Shown here in pieces: positions 24,079 to 35,580 of a stretch of DNA of 64,000 bases. Below the pieces are notes generated by a model, which ran no database searches, was not told the origin of the DNA, and worked only from the letters and a program-made list of their open reading frames with translations. Within the stretch, counting starts at the first letter, position 1. Every line of letters starts with the position of its first letter. A program made the translations under genes and the position numbers. The DNA is from Echeneis naucrates (lineage: Eukaryota > Chordata > Actinopteri > Carangiformes > Echeneidae), in NCBI RefSeq assembly GCF_900963305.1, contig NC_042532.1:12011207-12075206 (forward strand), written 5' to 3'.

Positions 24079-26916
24079 TCACTCAGTCAGTCTCAGGTAT
24101 TGGATCACTCTGTCTGGTAGAGGAAGACTTGTGAGAGAGTTCAGTCTGCGTCTTCCCATTTGGGTTCGAATGCTTAATCTGCAAAGGTGCTGCAGTGACC
24201 GAGGTAACACTAGATAAAAACAGAAGATGAACAGGCCTGTCACTTGCTTGTCTGAAAAAAAAAAAAAACTAATGTCTTGTAGGCACATGAGAGGAAGTGA
24301 AAGGCAAAGTGGAACAGAGAAAAAAATAAATGAGGAAGGAGGCAAATGATAAGGCTTTGTCTTCAACTCACCTGATTTCTTCTTAATAGCAAGCCACTGT
24401 TCTTGGCTGTCAAGTAGCTCAGTCAGCTTGGTGCACAGTTGAACATGACCAACGTACTCCAGCAGCAAGTCTATGATCGGTCCTGCCCATTTACACAAAG
24501 CAGGCGATGAGATCCACTCGCAGAACTGTAAAAGAATTCATTAGGATTTTAAAAGGGCAATAGTAATTTCAGCTTTTGTGAAATCCGTGAGACTTCTTTT
24601 TCCCACCTGTGTTGTTGTCTCTGTCGACTCACAGCAGTTTAAAGGGGGCATACTGTCATTATGTAGAACATATCCATCGCTGCTCACAGTTCTTACACGG
24701 GATCCTCCTGAGGCTGGGTGAGGGGCATTGCCGTACGCACAGACAAAGCAGGAGAGGGCATCACAGCCATTGTTCAAAAGGCATTTGAGCAGAGGCAGAT
24801 TGTTCATGCAAAGTGCAATGACCCCAGGGAACGTAGTAGGAAAAGATGGAATTCTGGCATCGACATCGGCCCCCCTTTCCAGCAGTAATGGCACGGTGCT
24901 GATACAACCCTGACGTACAGCCATCAGCAGAGGACTGACTGGGTCCAGGCTTACACTCGCGCCAGCGTTTAGCAAAACCTCTGCTGCCTCGGTGCTGCCG
25001 TTGGCAATAGCAAAGTACAGAGCTGTTGCACGGTGATCAGCGTACTGGATGGCGTGATTATGGGCCAGGGTGGCATTTACATCTGCACCTGTCTTCAGAA
25101 GGACAGCTGCCACAGTGTGTCTGTTGTGCTCTGCTGCCAAGTGGAGGGGGCTGACCCAACTGTGCCGCAGCCTGGCTCGACTTGTCACTGACACAAGGAG
25201 GGACACAACCCTCAACACAAAAATAGCGGTGTTAATGAAAAACATAACAGCAAAAGTCGGCAACTACACAGGAGATTCTATAATTCCGATCATGACAGAA
25301 TTTACAGTAAGCTGTGTCTTGGTGTAAATGTAACAGCTTGACCAATGTTTTTGTTAATGTCATAGTAACTGCACTTACTCATGATACCCATACTGGGCAG
25401 CGATATGTAGAGGCAGCAGTCCTGAGTTGGTGGTTTTGTTGGCATCTGCGTTTTTAGTGAGCAGCTCTGCAACAATTTGCTTGTGGCCATTTTTGCTGGC
25501 CTCATGCAGGGCTGTAATGCCATCACATGTCTGTATGTTCACATCTGCACCTACAGAAAAGCATTCTCCTTTTAAAGACTTTACATGAAGTTCAGAAGTG
25601 TGAAATGTTGGCGCATGCTGTGCATAAGTACCTTTTCCGATCAGGTAACACAATGCCCCCATCTGCCCTCGCTGAGCTGCGACAGTGAGCGGTGTGATGC
25701 TGTAGGTATTAGGTGGATTGATTGTGGCCCCAGCACTTATTAGTATCTCACAGATCTCAGTGTTGTTCCTGGATACGGCTTCATGGAGGGCCGTCCAGCC
25801 CTGACCACACCGCTGGTTCACAGTGGCCCCATAGGAGAGAATGAGATTCACCATCTCCACATTCTCCAGCTCACACGCTACAGACACACAGCAGATTCAA
25901 AGTCATTTGGACTGACTACTTGCTACCTCACAACCTAATACGCATGCACTCATGGTGTATGTAACTGGCTTCACAGCTGTACCTTTGTACAAAGGGGTTT
26001 CTTTGTTCTTGCTGTTAATGTCAGTGTCAGCCCCAGCCTCCAGAAGGCACCGCACACATGACAAATGCTCGCCAGACACGGCAAGCAGCAGGGCCGTCTG
26101 CTCCTGCAACGTGCGTTTGTCTACCGAACCTGGATGTACTGGAGCAGAAAATATCCACATCACAGAAACCAGTTGGATGACTCATTTAACATTTCAAGAA
26201 CGTGTCAACAATGCACCAGTTTTCTCTGGAAAAGTCTAATTTCTCCCTTCCTTCAGTGTGATAGAAAAAGAAACAGCAATAATGCCTCCAGCATCATACC
26301 CCGGAGCAGAGCCTTCAAGCACTCGGCCTGTCCCCAGTAGGCAGCATCATGCAGAGGTATCCATCCATCTTTGTTCTCCTTCAGTAGGCTGTGAGGAGCA
26401 GATGTTGCCAGATCATTAACAGCCTCTACATCCCCCCTCCTGATGGCGAAGACCACCGGCCCAATGTCCCTTGAAAAGAGAGAAAGAGGGAGCAAAAATC
26501 ATTCCACTCACACTGTCTTTGTAGACATACTGCTTTAATGCAACCATGTCCCTTCTGTCTCTCTCTGTCTGTCTTTTTTTTAGGTGATTATCTTTATTAC
26601 TCCATTTAACCTAAATGACAAGTCCCTATCGAAATAGGCAATAATGCCACTAAACGAACCAAGAATCAACATGGTTTTCTCATATTATTCCAGCTACCCA
26701 GTAGACCTGAACTGACACAAAGACATACAACACGAACACACACCGACTGTGTGTCCAACAGCCGCGACAGTGACAGACTCACTCCGGCTCTGACGTGACG
26801 TCTCTCTGACCGGCTCCTCTCCCGGTATCTCCCCGCAGTCGCGACAGGGCATTATTACATTTCCCCCCAGCATTACGGAATTGAGATAAGTATTCAGAAT
26901 AGCAGAATTTGGTCAT
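24079..26916 (-). CDS. asb2: ASB2, ankyrin-repeat and SOCS-box ubiquitin ligase subunit
   Basis: ASB2 is the substrate receptor of a cullin-5/elongin B-C ubiquitin ligase; known mammalian targets include filamins. Eight minus-strand exons are 26916-26783, 26469-26300, 26138-25983, 25877-25632, 25550-25379, 25210-24607, 24525-24372 and 24209-24079. They encode 588 residues (human short isoform 587). The start MTKFCYSEYLSQF resembles the mammalian MTRFSYAEYFSLF. Ankyrin repeats run from about residue 50 to 430, with repeated GWTALHEA, TPLYKA and LLPLHIAA cores. The SOCS box is the last 42 residues: an elongin BC-box (LQHLCRLSIR) and a Cul5 box with LPLP followed by DRVIQYL. All splice sites are GT-AG and phases agree. 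A longer isoform may start upstream (see 28491-28732). Confidence 0.93.
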
Positions 26917-28490
26917 CGCAGACGGCGGATCTGGCGGCGGTGGAGCCGGTGGAGCTGCGGGCTCAGCTGCGCTCTCGGTGTATTTTGGGAGCGTTTTGTC
27001 AGCGCGGCGGGCTGACGGCTTCATCCATATATGTCAAGACACTCGGACATCCACAGATAAGGCAAACTAAATTCAAGATAGTGCAAATGCAGCTTGCTCT
27101 GGGTCGGCTGGTGAATAATAACAGCTGTCATTGCTTTGGCTGGTTTCCTAACTAAGCAACCAGGTGAAAAGAAGAAAAGCGCATTAATCTTGAAGAAGAA
27201 TTTGGAGGAGAAACCCCAAATGTCTCATACCACAAAGAAACACAAAACAAGAGCAAGTTCCTCTCACAGAAATTATGGGTCAAGAGTTTCTTCACTGCCA
27301 TCTTTATTACAGCTTTTAATTCATTTATTTATTTAATGGTTTGTAAAACATACCGATTGACAGGCGACCTCTATCGGTGATTGTTAATATTAAAGTGATT
27401 ATTGTTATTGTTATGACTGAAGGAAAGCAGGGAGTTGGTGACAGTTAATAGGAGGCTGGTATTTTTTCCCTCTTTTATGTATTAACCCTGATTAGACCAA
27501 ATATGGCGCTCCTCCTGGTTAAATGGGGGCAGCTCTGGTTTCTCCAGTTTAAGGACTTAAAACATAATATTCATAATTGGTTTTGTAGAAAGCAAACTAC
27601 TGCCCAGTTATTTGCAGATTCAGATTTGAAGGCAAGAAAATAGACCTGCCAGGTTTAAGGTTACAAAGCTGAGTGTTAGCCTCCTTATTTTGTTATTTTT
27701 TTATAGTTAATTTTTTATTATTGGACAATGTTACAGATGTCTATTACGTGTGATTTAAACTAGTCAAAGGCATTTCTCTCTGAGGACAGTGGCCCTGGTG
27801 TCCTCAGTAGTAGCTTCAGTCATGAGTGTAACTTCCGGTTCACGTTTTGTTTTCACGCTAGAGAAGATTAAATCACTTTACATCCCAAAAGTTAATTTAA
27901 CCCCAAAAAGGTTTTAATTTCAGTGCTAAAGCTTTTAGTTTTCTGAAACAATTAAAACTATGTGATATTTTGCTTTGTTGCTGTGTTTTTGCTTTGTCAT
28001 TAAATTTTTATTTGACTGCTGTTTATTGGCTGTTTTGGGTAAACCACATAGACATAATTAGTAATTTTTATTGTCTCTGGGTAGAACGTGTTAGCTTAAT
28101 TTGTCAAACATTTGAGGCAGTGGTTAGATTGGGATTTGTTATGTGGGGGACTCTGTACAGACATCACAACCTGCAAAATAGGATATAATTTAATCATTTC
28201 ATCTTTAGTGTTTGTCAACTTTTTTTTTTTTTTTTTTAAAGGGACTGATCATGACAGATGAGTTGACTATTTGAAGGACAATTTTGAACAACCTAGAAGT
28301 GATGAATAACTAAAATTTTTACCTGCATCAATATACAAAATAAAATCTTTTTATTTAAGTTTACATTTATTCAAGGGTTGTTTGACCTTATGCATTTTCC
28401 ATTAAAAACCCCCGGCATGTACAAAATGTAACATAATACAATAAGGTTTTATAAAGTAGCATTGAACTAAGTAATATCACTTTCCCTCAC

Positions 28491-28732
28491 CTGAGCAAGT
28501 TCACTGCTGTGTTGTCTGCAGCATGGAGACTCAAAGAGTAGAGAGCCAGCCTGTCCTTGATATCATTGTTTAGTCTCTGGTAAAGAGACCTGGATCTGCT
28601 GACTGCAAGCATCCCTGGTGGAGATTTGTTGTCCAATGTGAGGACCCGGACAACCAAATGGGCTGCTGTCTTCTTCGCAGACCAGGGACGAAGGGATGAT
28701 CCAGTAATCAAAGGATTCGAAAATGACAGTAA
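28491..28732 (-). CDS. Putative alternative upstream exon of ASB2
   Basis: This minus-strand segment is open for all 80 codons, has a strong polypyrimidine acceptor ending TTTCATAG, and ends at a consensus donor (CAG|GTGAGG). It ends in phase 2, exactly the phase needed to enter ASB2 coding exon 2 at 26469. Its predicted protein contains SLYQRLNNDIKDRLALYSLS. I do not recognise it as the ubiquitin-interacting N-terminus of mammalian ASB2-beta. It could be a fish-specific N-terminus, an exon of an unrelated minus-strand transcript, or a chance frame. An in-frame ATG lies inside the exon. Confidence 0.4.
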
Positions 28733-29166
28733 CTATGAAAGAAAAAAAAAAAGCTTTGAAACAAAATATCTTACACTAAAATGCACAATGTAACACACAC
28801 GTTCTGCACAGTTAAACTGTATGAACTAGAGACCAAGCCAATTTTAAAGAGCTAAAATCTGCATCAGCAGACATCAGAGAGCAGCAGCTAAGATGCCTTT
28901 TAAGGGCATGTTCAACTGTGTCTGGTTCAACTTGATTCTGCTGCTCCAGAGGCAACACTGTTGTGAGGTCGTGTGCAGTGTTACAGTGAGTTATGTTGTG
29001 CAGAATAACATATAGCAGTTTATCTGCTCAGCTATGGCTTTGAGTTATGGACTAAGAATTTTTTTCTATTTTAAAATTAAGGAAAGATGAAATGCAGACA
29101 AGTACATACAAAAACTAAAGCAAGAGTCTTATTTGAAGTGTCATAAAAGTTTCAAAGATAACTCAC

Positions 29167-29202
29167 CAAGTCACAATGCCCCCGATTCTTAGCCACATAA
29201 GT
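29167..29202 (-). CDS. Possible further upstream mini-exon of the long ASB2 transcript
   Basis: A strong donor (TTG|GTGAGT) ends a short frame coding ISTYVAKNRGHCDL on the minus strand. An AG acceptor keeps phase 0 into the exon at 28732. The stretch is short and the upstream acceptor is only moderate, so this is a weak call. Confidence 0.2.
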
Positions 29203-30220
29203 GCTGATCTGCCTTTAAAACAAGAATAGCCCTGTCTGACACGTTTCTGTTGTGTCAGCTCTTAATGTTTTACAATGAAGTGGGAAAAAACAGCAGAACA
29301 ATGATGGCAGGGTTTTGTTTCACAAGTGTTGTGAAAATGCTTCCTTTCAACCAGCTGTGACACAAACAAGCTTCAGAATGTTTATTTACAGGTGGAGGAA
29401 CTAATCTTGACTAACTGTAAACTGTTTCCAAATTTTTGTTGTGAAAGATGACTCATCCTTTGATAAAAAAAAAAAAAAAAAGTAATGCTATAAAAACGCC
29501 AAGAAGCACTTATCTTCAAGGGTCCTGGACTGCTTAGATATACTTCATATGAAGTGAATGGGTCTAATTAACATTAGATATGTTGGCCGTGCTCCATGAA
29601 GCTGTGTCAGTGAACCGTGCCAAGGAAGTCAACATCAGCTTTCACCCTGGCTCTGAAGCTAGAATAGCTTTATGAGGAGCAACTCTAACATTGTGATTTA
29701 AGCAGCAAAGACATGGTAAAATATCTGCAAATGAAAAAGCTCCATTACTAAAGAATTTCAAAAGCTAAGCCTGAGTTTTTCTTAGCGTGACTTTACCCGA
29801 TGTGTGACCCTGACTGACAAACACCCCCCTTTTTTTGCGCTTCCTTCAGATTTGATGTGCACATACTGGCATGATTTTGTGATATCACAACCAGCAGGGA
29901 AACCAATGATGGGTGATTATGCAGCTTATGCAAGTGTGATGTGCAAACGTGACACTTCCGGTGCATGTGGATGTGCACACACACGCACACACTCCCAAGT
30001 CTATAGTCTATTGTTTGGGATGCTGTACTCATTGAATGTCGAATCGGCAGGGAGATGTATTGGGCCTACATATTTTTATTTTCCCACTTCATTTCAACAA
30101 GGTGATAGAATGTGCTCGGCTTGTGTGTGTTTAGTGTGTCCTCCTCATGTTGTCTGGTTTCTGATGGTCTCACCTCGAGGCCTTTCATTCAACCAGTGAG
30201 AGTGAACCGCGACCCCGGGT

Positions 30221-30234
30221 GTTGCCATGACAAC
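30221..30234 (+). promoter_or_regulatory. RFX X-box 1 (GTTGCCATGACAAC)
   Basis: The site fits the RFX consensus RYYNYY-N2-RRNRRY with two near-inverted half-sites, GTTGCC and GACAAC. It lies 177 bp before the start codon of the coiled-coil gene. X-boxes near the start of transcription are characteristic of motile and sensory cilium genes. Confidence 0.75.
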
Positions 30235-30275
30235 GGGGAAACGATCCCGGCGCGTTCCCAGTTGTCCCCTCGGCG

Positions 30276-30288
30276 GTTTCCAGGCAAC
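30276..30288 (+). promoter_or_regulatory. RFX X-box 2 (GTTTCCAGGCAAC)
   Basis: A second match to the RFX consensus has a 1-nt spacer (GTTTCC-A-GGCAAC). It lies 42 bp after the first and 123 bp before the start codon. Two adjacent X-boxes make RFX control of the downstream gene likely; binding itself is inferred. Confidence 0.65.
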
Positions 30289-30410
30289 CGCTACACAAAT
30301 GCAGGGCAACATCCGGGAAGGAGCCTCCATCGCCTCTGAGCGCCTGGACGTGGAATAACTGCAGGAGTTTGCTGTTTGCTCAGCTCCTAACAAAGCAAAC
30401 TTACTGAAAC

Positions 30411-32255
30411 ATGGCGACGACCTCTCTGCCTTTCTTAGAGGACAGGGGGCGGCTGAAACTCAAGGTGGAAAACAGAATAAAAAACGTTTTCGTAACGCAG
30501 TCGGAGGAGTCCAGGTGGGTCTGATAACATGGCGTCAGCGTAACTTCTGTCTTTAAAAGGCAAAACGCTTCAACTGAAAGATGTTGTTAATGCTGTTTCA
30601 TTTCTATGTTCAGACATGGACACCAGATCGATGTCAAGCACATACCTGTTGTAACAGAGGTGAGAATGAAGAAAATAATGTAGTTTCATTTCATTTTCAC
30701 ATATTTCATTTAAGTTAAATGTTATATTTTCTATTTTTATATGAAAATACCGTATACTTCAAACCTAATGCTTACATTTTGTCTTGTGATTTTTAGACTT
30801 TGTCTTTGTTTTGTATCTTGTCATCGCTCTCTTTCTCCTGTTTCACTCTTTCTTCTTGTTTGAAGATGCTCTACATAAATAAAGTTTGGGTGCTTATTTT
30901 ATCTTTAGTTTCAATTTCAATGACTCTGACAGCTGTGTTTTATTGCAGACGTCTAGCAAAGTCCTTGAGGCAGGAGTGAACACATTGCAAAAGACCCTGG
31001 TTCTGAAGAAACAGGCTGAGTTGGACGAGGTGGACAAGCAACTTGCACTGAAACGGCAAGAATTTAAGAGCAGTGTGCAGGCTCTTGCACAGAGGAAGTC
31101 TGAACTGGAGATAAAACAACAGCAAGTGAGTTGAAACATCAAGGTGTGCTCCTAAACCTAATTGTGTTTTTTTTTTACTTCAATAAAAAAAAAAAAAAAA
31201 AATTGTCATCCATTCTACCTGGTATTAAACATAACACTATTCTAATAAGTTTTGGTTATACTTTCACCAAGACTAAAGAGAGAGCGATGAAATTTGAGAA
31301 GTTTGTCGCCGAAAATGAAGTGAAGCGATGCAGAGCACTGAATAAGTATGAAGTTGCATGGGAGCAGAACAATTTGAAGCAGAAAGAGATAGAAGGCCTG
31401 ACAGAACAACTGAAACAACTTCGAGCGAGGTGAGAGCTTTAAACCTTGTCTAGATGTGGGGATATTGCTCACTTTTTGTAACCTCATTTTTAGGATTTGT
31501 CACTTTTTCAGACATCAAGTTTTAAAAGAGAGGATGACAAAGTACAAAATCTATGAGGACTACTTGATGAAAACACTTGATTGTCTCCCCAGCAGTAAGT
31601 TGCCTTTTCGTATCTTCCACAGGTGACACATTAATTTAATACTGAAATTAATACCAACCGCATTTTTTCAGCTTTCCGCGATAGTGGGTCCGACTCTTTG
31701 GCTATGCCAATCATTCGGCGTCATGAAACCCTGTCCATCACCAACCAGGAGCTGCTGCAATGCCTTGGGCACCTGGAGGAGGAGGTGGAGGATGGCCAGA
31801 GAAAACTGCAGACCATGAAGCAGGAGCACATAATAAAGAAATTGGTCAGAAACGCACATTGTAATATGAGGTGGAATGTTTACATTAGTCCTTGAATGGT
31901 GTTTTCAATTCTTATTGCAGATGGCAAACAAAGACCTGTCCGAACTCCAGAGTGAATTAGAAAGTCTCAAAGAGAAGAATAAGCAGGCAGAGGTTAACCT
32001 GCTAATGGAACAAGGCCTGTCCAGGGATAAGGTATGTACTCAATATAAAAAGTTGGAAATAACCTCCAGCTAATATACACTTGAGAATTCAGAGAGTTTC
32101 ATATGTGTACTTCATATCAGATTGAGGAAGTGGGAAGCTTGTTTATGGCCATCAACAACCTTGCAGAGCTGTGTTACATACCAACATATGGACCTCTGCA
32201 AAACATGAGTGTACTGACGAAGATGGACATGGTGAAGGTAATACCCTTGAAGATC

Positions 32256-32295
<40 letters not shown>

Positions 32296-32545
32296 AGCTT
32301 CAGTATAATTTACATTGCTTACTTTACCTAACGTTTGAGTAACCGACAGTTGATTTCAGGAGTATATTCTGGACAAGGCAGACATGGAGAAGAGAGCGAG
32401 GGGACTGATGGATTCTGGCTCTGAAATGACAAGCAGAACTGCGCTGACAGACAAAAAAGGAAGGGGATCAATGAAAAGCATTGGCAGTAAAACACAGATC
32501 AAAAGTTCAAGTAAAGTCAGTGGAAAGAGTGAGACAATGGGTTGA
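30411..32545 (+). CDS. ccdc197: CCDC197-like DUF4200 coiled-coil protein (CCDC42/CFAP73 family)
   Basis: Nine exons form one frame: 30411-30514, 30614-30659, 30949-31125, about 31272-31429, 31512-31594, 31672-31844, 31921-32031, 32121-32237 and 32360-32545. They give about 384 residues. The protein is almost wholly coiled coil. A heptad-rich block near residues 55-160 (LEAGVNTLQKTLVLKKQAEL; MKFEKFVAENEVKRCRALNK) matches the DUF4200 family of axonemal proteins (CCDC42, CFAP73, CFAP100). A Ser/Lys-rich tail follows. The assignment to CCDC197 rests mainly on position between ASB2 and OTUB2, as in human; another DUF4200 member cannot be excluded. The acceptor of exon 4 (31272 or 31281) is ambiguous. 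Two RFX X-boxes precede it, supporting a ciliary or flagellar role. Confidence 0.72.
32259..32293. repeat. Poly(A) run
   Basis: A 35-base A homopolymer lies in the last intron of the coiled-coil gene. No retroposed body is visible upstream of it, so it is scored as simple sequence. Confidence 0.9.
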
Positions 32546-33956
32546 TGTGGAATTTCTGCAACTTATCATGATGTTACTGACGACAGAAAACTAAATTTCA
32601 TAACAAAGAAAACAGAGATAGTGATATCCAGAAAAAAACTATGGGAGAGGACTAGAAATTGACCTTGTGATAATTTAATCAGTGCTTAAAATGAAAATTT
32701 CTGAGCGATCCAATCATTGTAACTCTTGATGAAATTTGCCTTGCATACATTCAAATGCATCTCCTTAGAAGATATATTTGAAAATGAAAAGGTCGAAATT
32801 AAATGCTGCTGTCAGATAAAAGGCAATGCATGTATTAAGTATGCAACTGTCTGTATTAAGTTTTCTCAGATTTACCAAGTAAATCAAATAATGTAAAGTG
32901 GTGCTTCTTTGTCAAATTTTTATGTATTCATCTAATATGGCTTTCCAGTGGCCATTTTGTCAGACAATTCTGCACTTAAGTTTTCTAAAAGCTTTGCACT
33001 GCAGACAGTGAACATATGCTGCAATGCTGCTACTCCTCAGGGCAATGCAGAAAATGTAGCAAAAACATGTTAAGCCATGTTCTTCTAAGGTTTGTTTTGT
33101 CTGTTATTTACATTCCTAAAGCTTACGTCAAGATAAGTAAGTAGGTAGTCTTGTTTACCTATTTTAACAAACCCTCACGTAAAACAAGAAGATTCCCTCT
33201 CATCTCACCTGAAAGACTTATATTTATAAATATTTGTTTAAAATAACTTATTTTGGTTTGAGGGTATGAATGTATGACGGCGGCCATCAAAGACCTCGGT
33301 TCTCTCTGAGGAGCTCTACATTGTGGACTAACGGTGAGTACAAGCTTCTGAGCCAAAATGTGATCTGAGTATAAACAGATATACAGAACATACTTCATCC
33401 TGTTCTCATGGTTTATCTAATAATACTATTTTCTTTACTGACCATCTCTTTCTGGACTTATTTTGCCCCCCAACTGCTGCTGTTGGACAAAACCTATAAT
33501 AATTTAAAATGTCAAAGAAACTTGTCAATATATTTGAAAAAAAAAAAAAAAAGGGAGTTACCTACATTTGTAACTGTCTTTCACATACAAAAATGCCCAC
33601 AGGTGTGAAAGATGAGAGGGCCTTTAAACTCTCATCTTACAAGAAGAAGGAATTTCTCAACATTTTACAGGAAAATAAACTTTTGAGTTTCTCCTTTTTT
33701 AGTCCCTAAACTGTCTGAAGTGACGGCTCGAACATCTACCAGACGCTGTACTGTCGCTTTAAGAAAAGCACGTGGTACTTGCAAACATCCGGTGTTCAAC
33801 AAAAAGAAATGAAATTGCAACAATGGCGCTGACACAGTGTTTGACGCACGTAATCTTGCCAAACTAATGAAATGTCCCTCTGTCGCCGTGTTGTCGACAC
33901 ATTAAGGTCTCTCTGTCCGGTCGGACTGCTGTGTGCTCCCGCAGATAGTCCCGCAG
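32546..33956. other. CCDC197-OTUB2 spacer
   Basis: The spacer holds the 3' UTR of the coiled-coil gene and the OTUB2 promoter and leader. AT-rich sequence fills most of it, with a poly(A) run near 33538-33553. No further exon is recognised; short frames around 33408-33709 are driven by the A-rich run. Confidence 0.5.
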
Positions 33957-35312
33957 ATGGAGGCTGGCAGCCTGGTTTCCTGCAGGGAGGACATTTCTTC
34001 GCTGTTTCCCCATCAAACGCCGGATGCCAAGTATAAAGTAGAGTATTTTAGCTGGGCTGGCTTACTCATCATACTAACACTTCCTAACCGCTGCATGGTA
34101 ACCAGGCTTCATTGTCTTTTGTCAGAATTTAAGCAGGCAGTTTTCCTCTGTGAGAAAAGTGCACGGAGATGGAAACTGCTTCTACAGGGCCTTCTGCTTT
34201 GCACACATGGAGTCGATCCTACATAATGTCAGAGAACTGCAGAGGTCAGTTACCACCATCATCATCTGTCCTACTACTCAATTCAGTCGAATAAGGGGGC
34301 CTTTCTCACTGCTTTCAATTTCAGATTCAAGGACAAAATCACTCAAAGCAGGAAAGTTTTATCCTCCGCGGGATTTGATGAGAGTTCATTCATGCACCAC
34401 CTGAACACAGTAACTATTTCTTTTCACCATCACACCAATTACTTGACCTATATGTATGCTAAAAATTCCAATCAGGCCTCTGGGTGGGGGGTAAATTGTA
34501 GTTCTGCTCAGTCAGAAGCAGCAAATTTACATTCGGGAATGGACAATTTCAAAATGCCTATACTTCAGGGATTAGGACAAAGTGGCCCCAGTGGTAGATT
34601 AAAAAATTACACCATTTAGTCATAAATATGCCCCACTAAATATATTTTAAAAACCAAGATTAACACTTTTTCTTAGGTTCCAACTTGTGTTGAAATCCGT
34701 TCATCAACTGAACGTCACGGCATGGATTTGTGAAATGCCTGACTGCTGCTATCTCTTGAAGGTTGTATATGTTGTGGAGCAGTGCCAAGCTGAGGAGCAG
34801 GAGGACACGCTGCTCAGGCTCTTCAATGAGCAGGTCACCTCTGACAGTGTGGTGCAGTATCTTAGGCTGCTCACTTCATCCCACTTGTTAAACCATGCAG
34901 ACTTCTTCTGCAGCTTTGTGGAGGCACCAAACCTACAGGCATATTGCCGTCAGGTTAGTAAAGTGTTGCTGCCATCTAGTGAGGGCAAAAAAAACAAAAC
35001 AAAACAAAAAGGTGTCACCCAAAAGTTTTTTTTTTTTTTTTTGAAAAGGGCGGCCAAGGTAAAACAACTGACATTTTTAGTAATGCCATTTCTTGCTTCA
35101 CTCAGGAAGTCGAAACTATGGCGATGGAGTGCGATCATGTAGACATCCTGGCTCTGATGGAGGCCCTGGACATTTGCATACATGTCGTCTCTATGGAGGG
35201 TGTCGATGAACTGTTGGCTCACCACATCATTCCAGAGGGTGCTGAACCCTCCCTATACCTCCTCTACCACACTTCACACTATAACATCCTCTATCCTCGA
35301 CCGCAGCAATGA
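33957..35312 (+). CDS. otub2: OTUB2, otubain-2 cysteine deubiquitinase
   Basis: OTUB2 is an OTU-family thiol protease that cleaves ubiquitin chains. Five exons, 33957-34037, 34126-34244, 34325-34409, 34762-34953 and 35106-35312, give 227 residues (human 234). The OTU catalytic motif HGDGNCFYRA places Asp42 and Cys45, and the C-terminal SHYNILY places His217 with Asn219, completing the triad. The middle carries the peptidase C65 signature VVQYLRLLTSSHLLNHADFF. All introns are GT-AG with matching phases. The N-terminus is short, as in mammalian OTUB2 and unlike OTUB1. The start is the first ATG in the frame of exon 1. It ends 268 bp from the DDX24 stop on the opposite strand. Confidence 0.94.
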
Positions 35313-35362
35313 CCAGTGAGGCAGCAGAACTCTGCTCAACTCAGGAATATTGACTTTGGTTG

Positions 35363-35368
35363 AATAAA
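35363..35368 (+). terminator. Candidate OTUB2 poly(A) signal
   Basis: AATAAA lies 50 bp after the stop codon. A second copy lies at 35467-35472. Both sit in the 268-bp tail-to-tail spacer with DDX24. Confidence 0.5.
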
Positions 35369-35580
35369 CCACAACTGTGCTTTAAGACACTTGTGACTAT
35401 AGATTTTTATAAACATCTTGGATTGTATAAAGTCTCAACATCTGGAATATATATTGCACAATGTGCAATAAATGTCTGAGAGAACTGAGAAGAATGTTTA
35501 AAATTACATTTATGTAATTAACAGTTACAGAAATTCTGTCCATGGTGGCCATTTTTAAATAAAACCTTTCCAAATAAATG

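Larger units (their letters stand above)
26917..30220. other. ASB2 upstream region / ASB2-CCDC197 spacer
   Basis: Outside the two candidate exons I see no supported gene. The stretch next to 26916 should contain the ASB2 short-isoform promoter. Poly(T) near 28220-28237 and poly(A) near 29464-29480 are simple repeats. The right end grades into the promoter of the coiled-coil gene. Confidence 0.5.
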
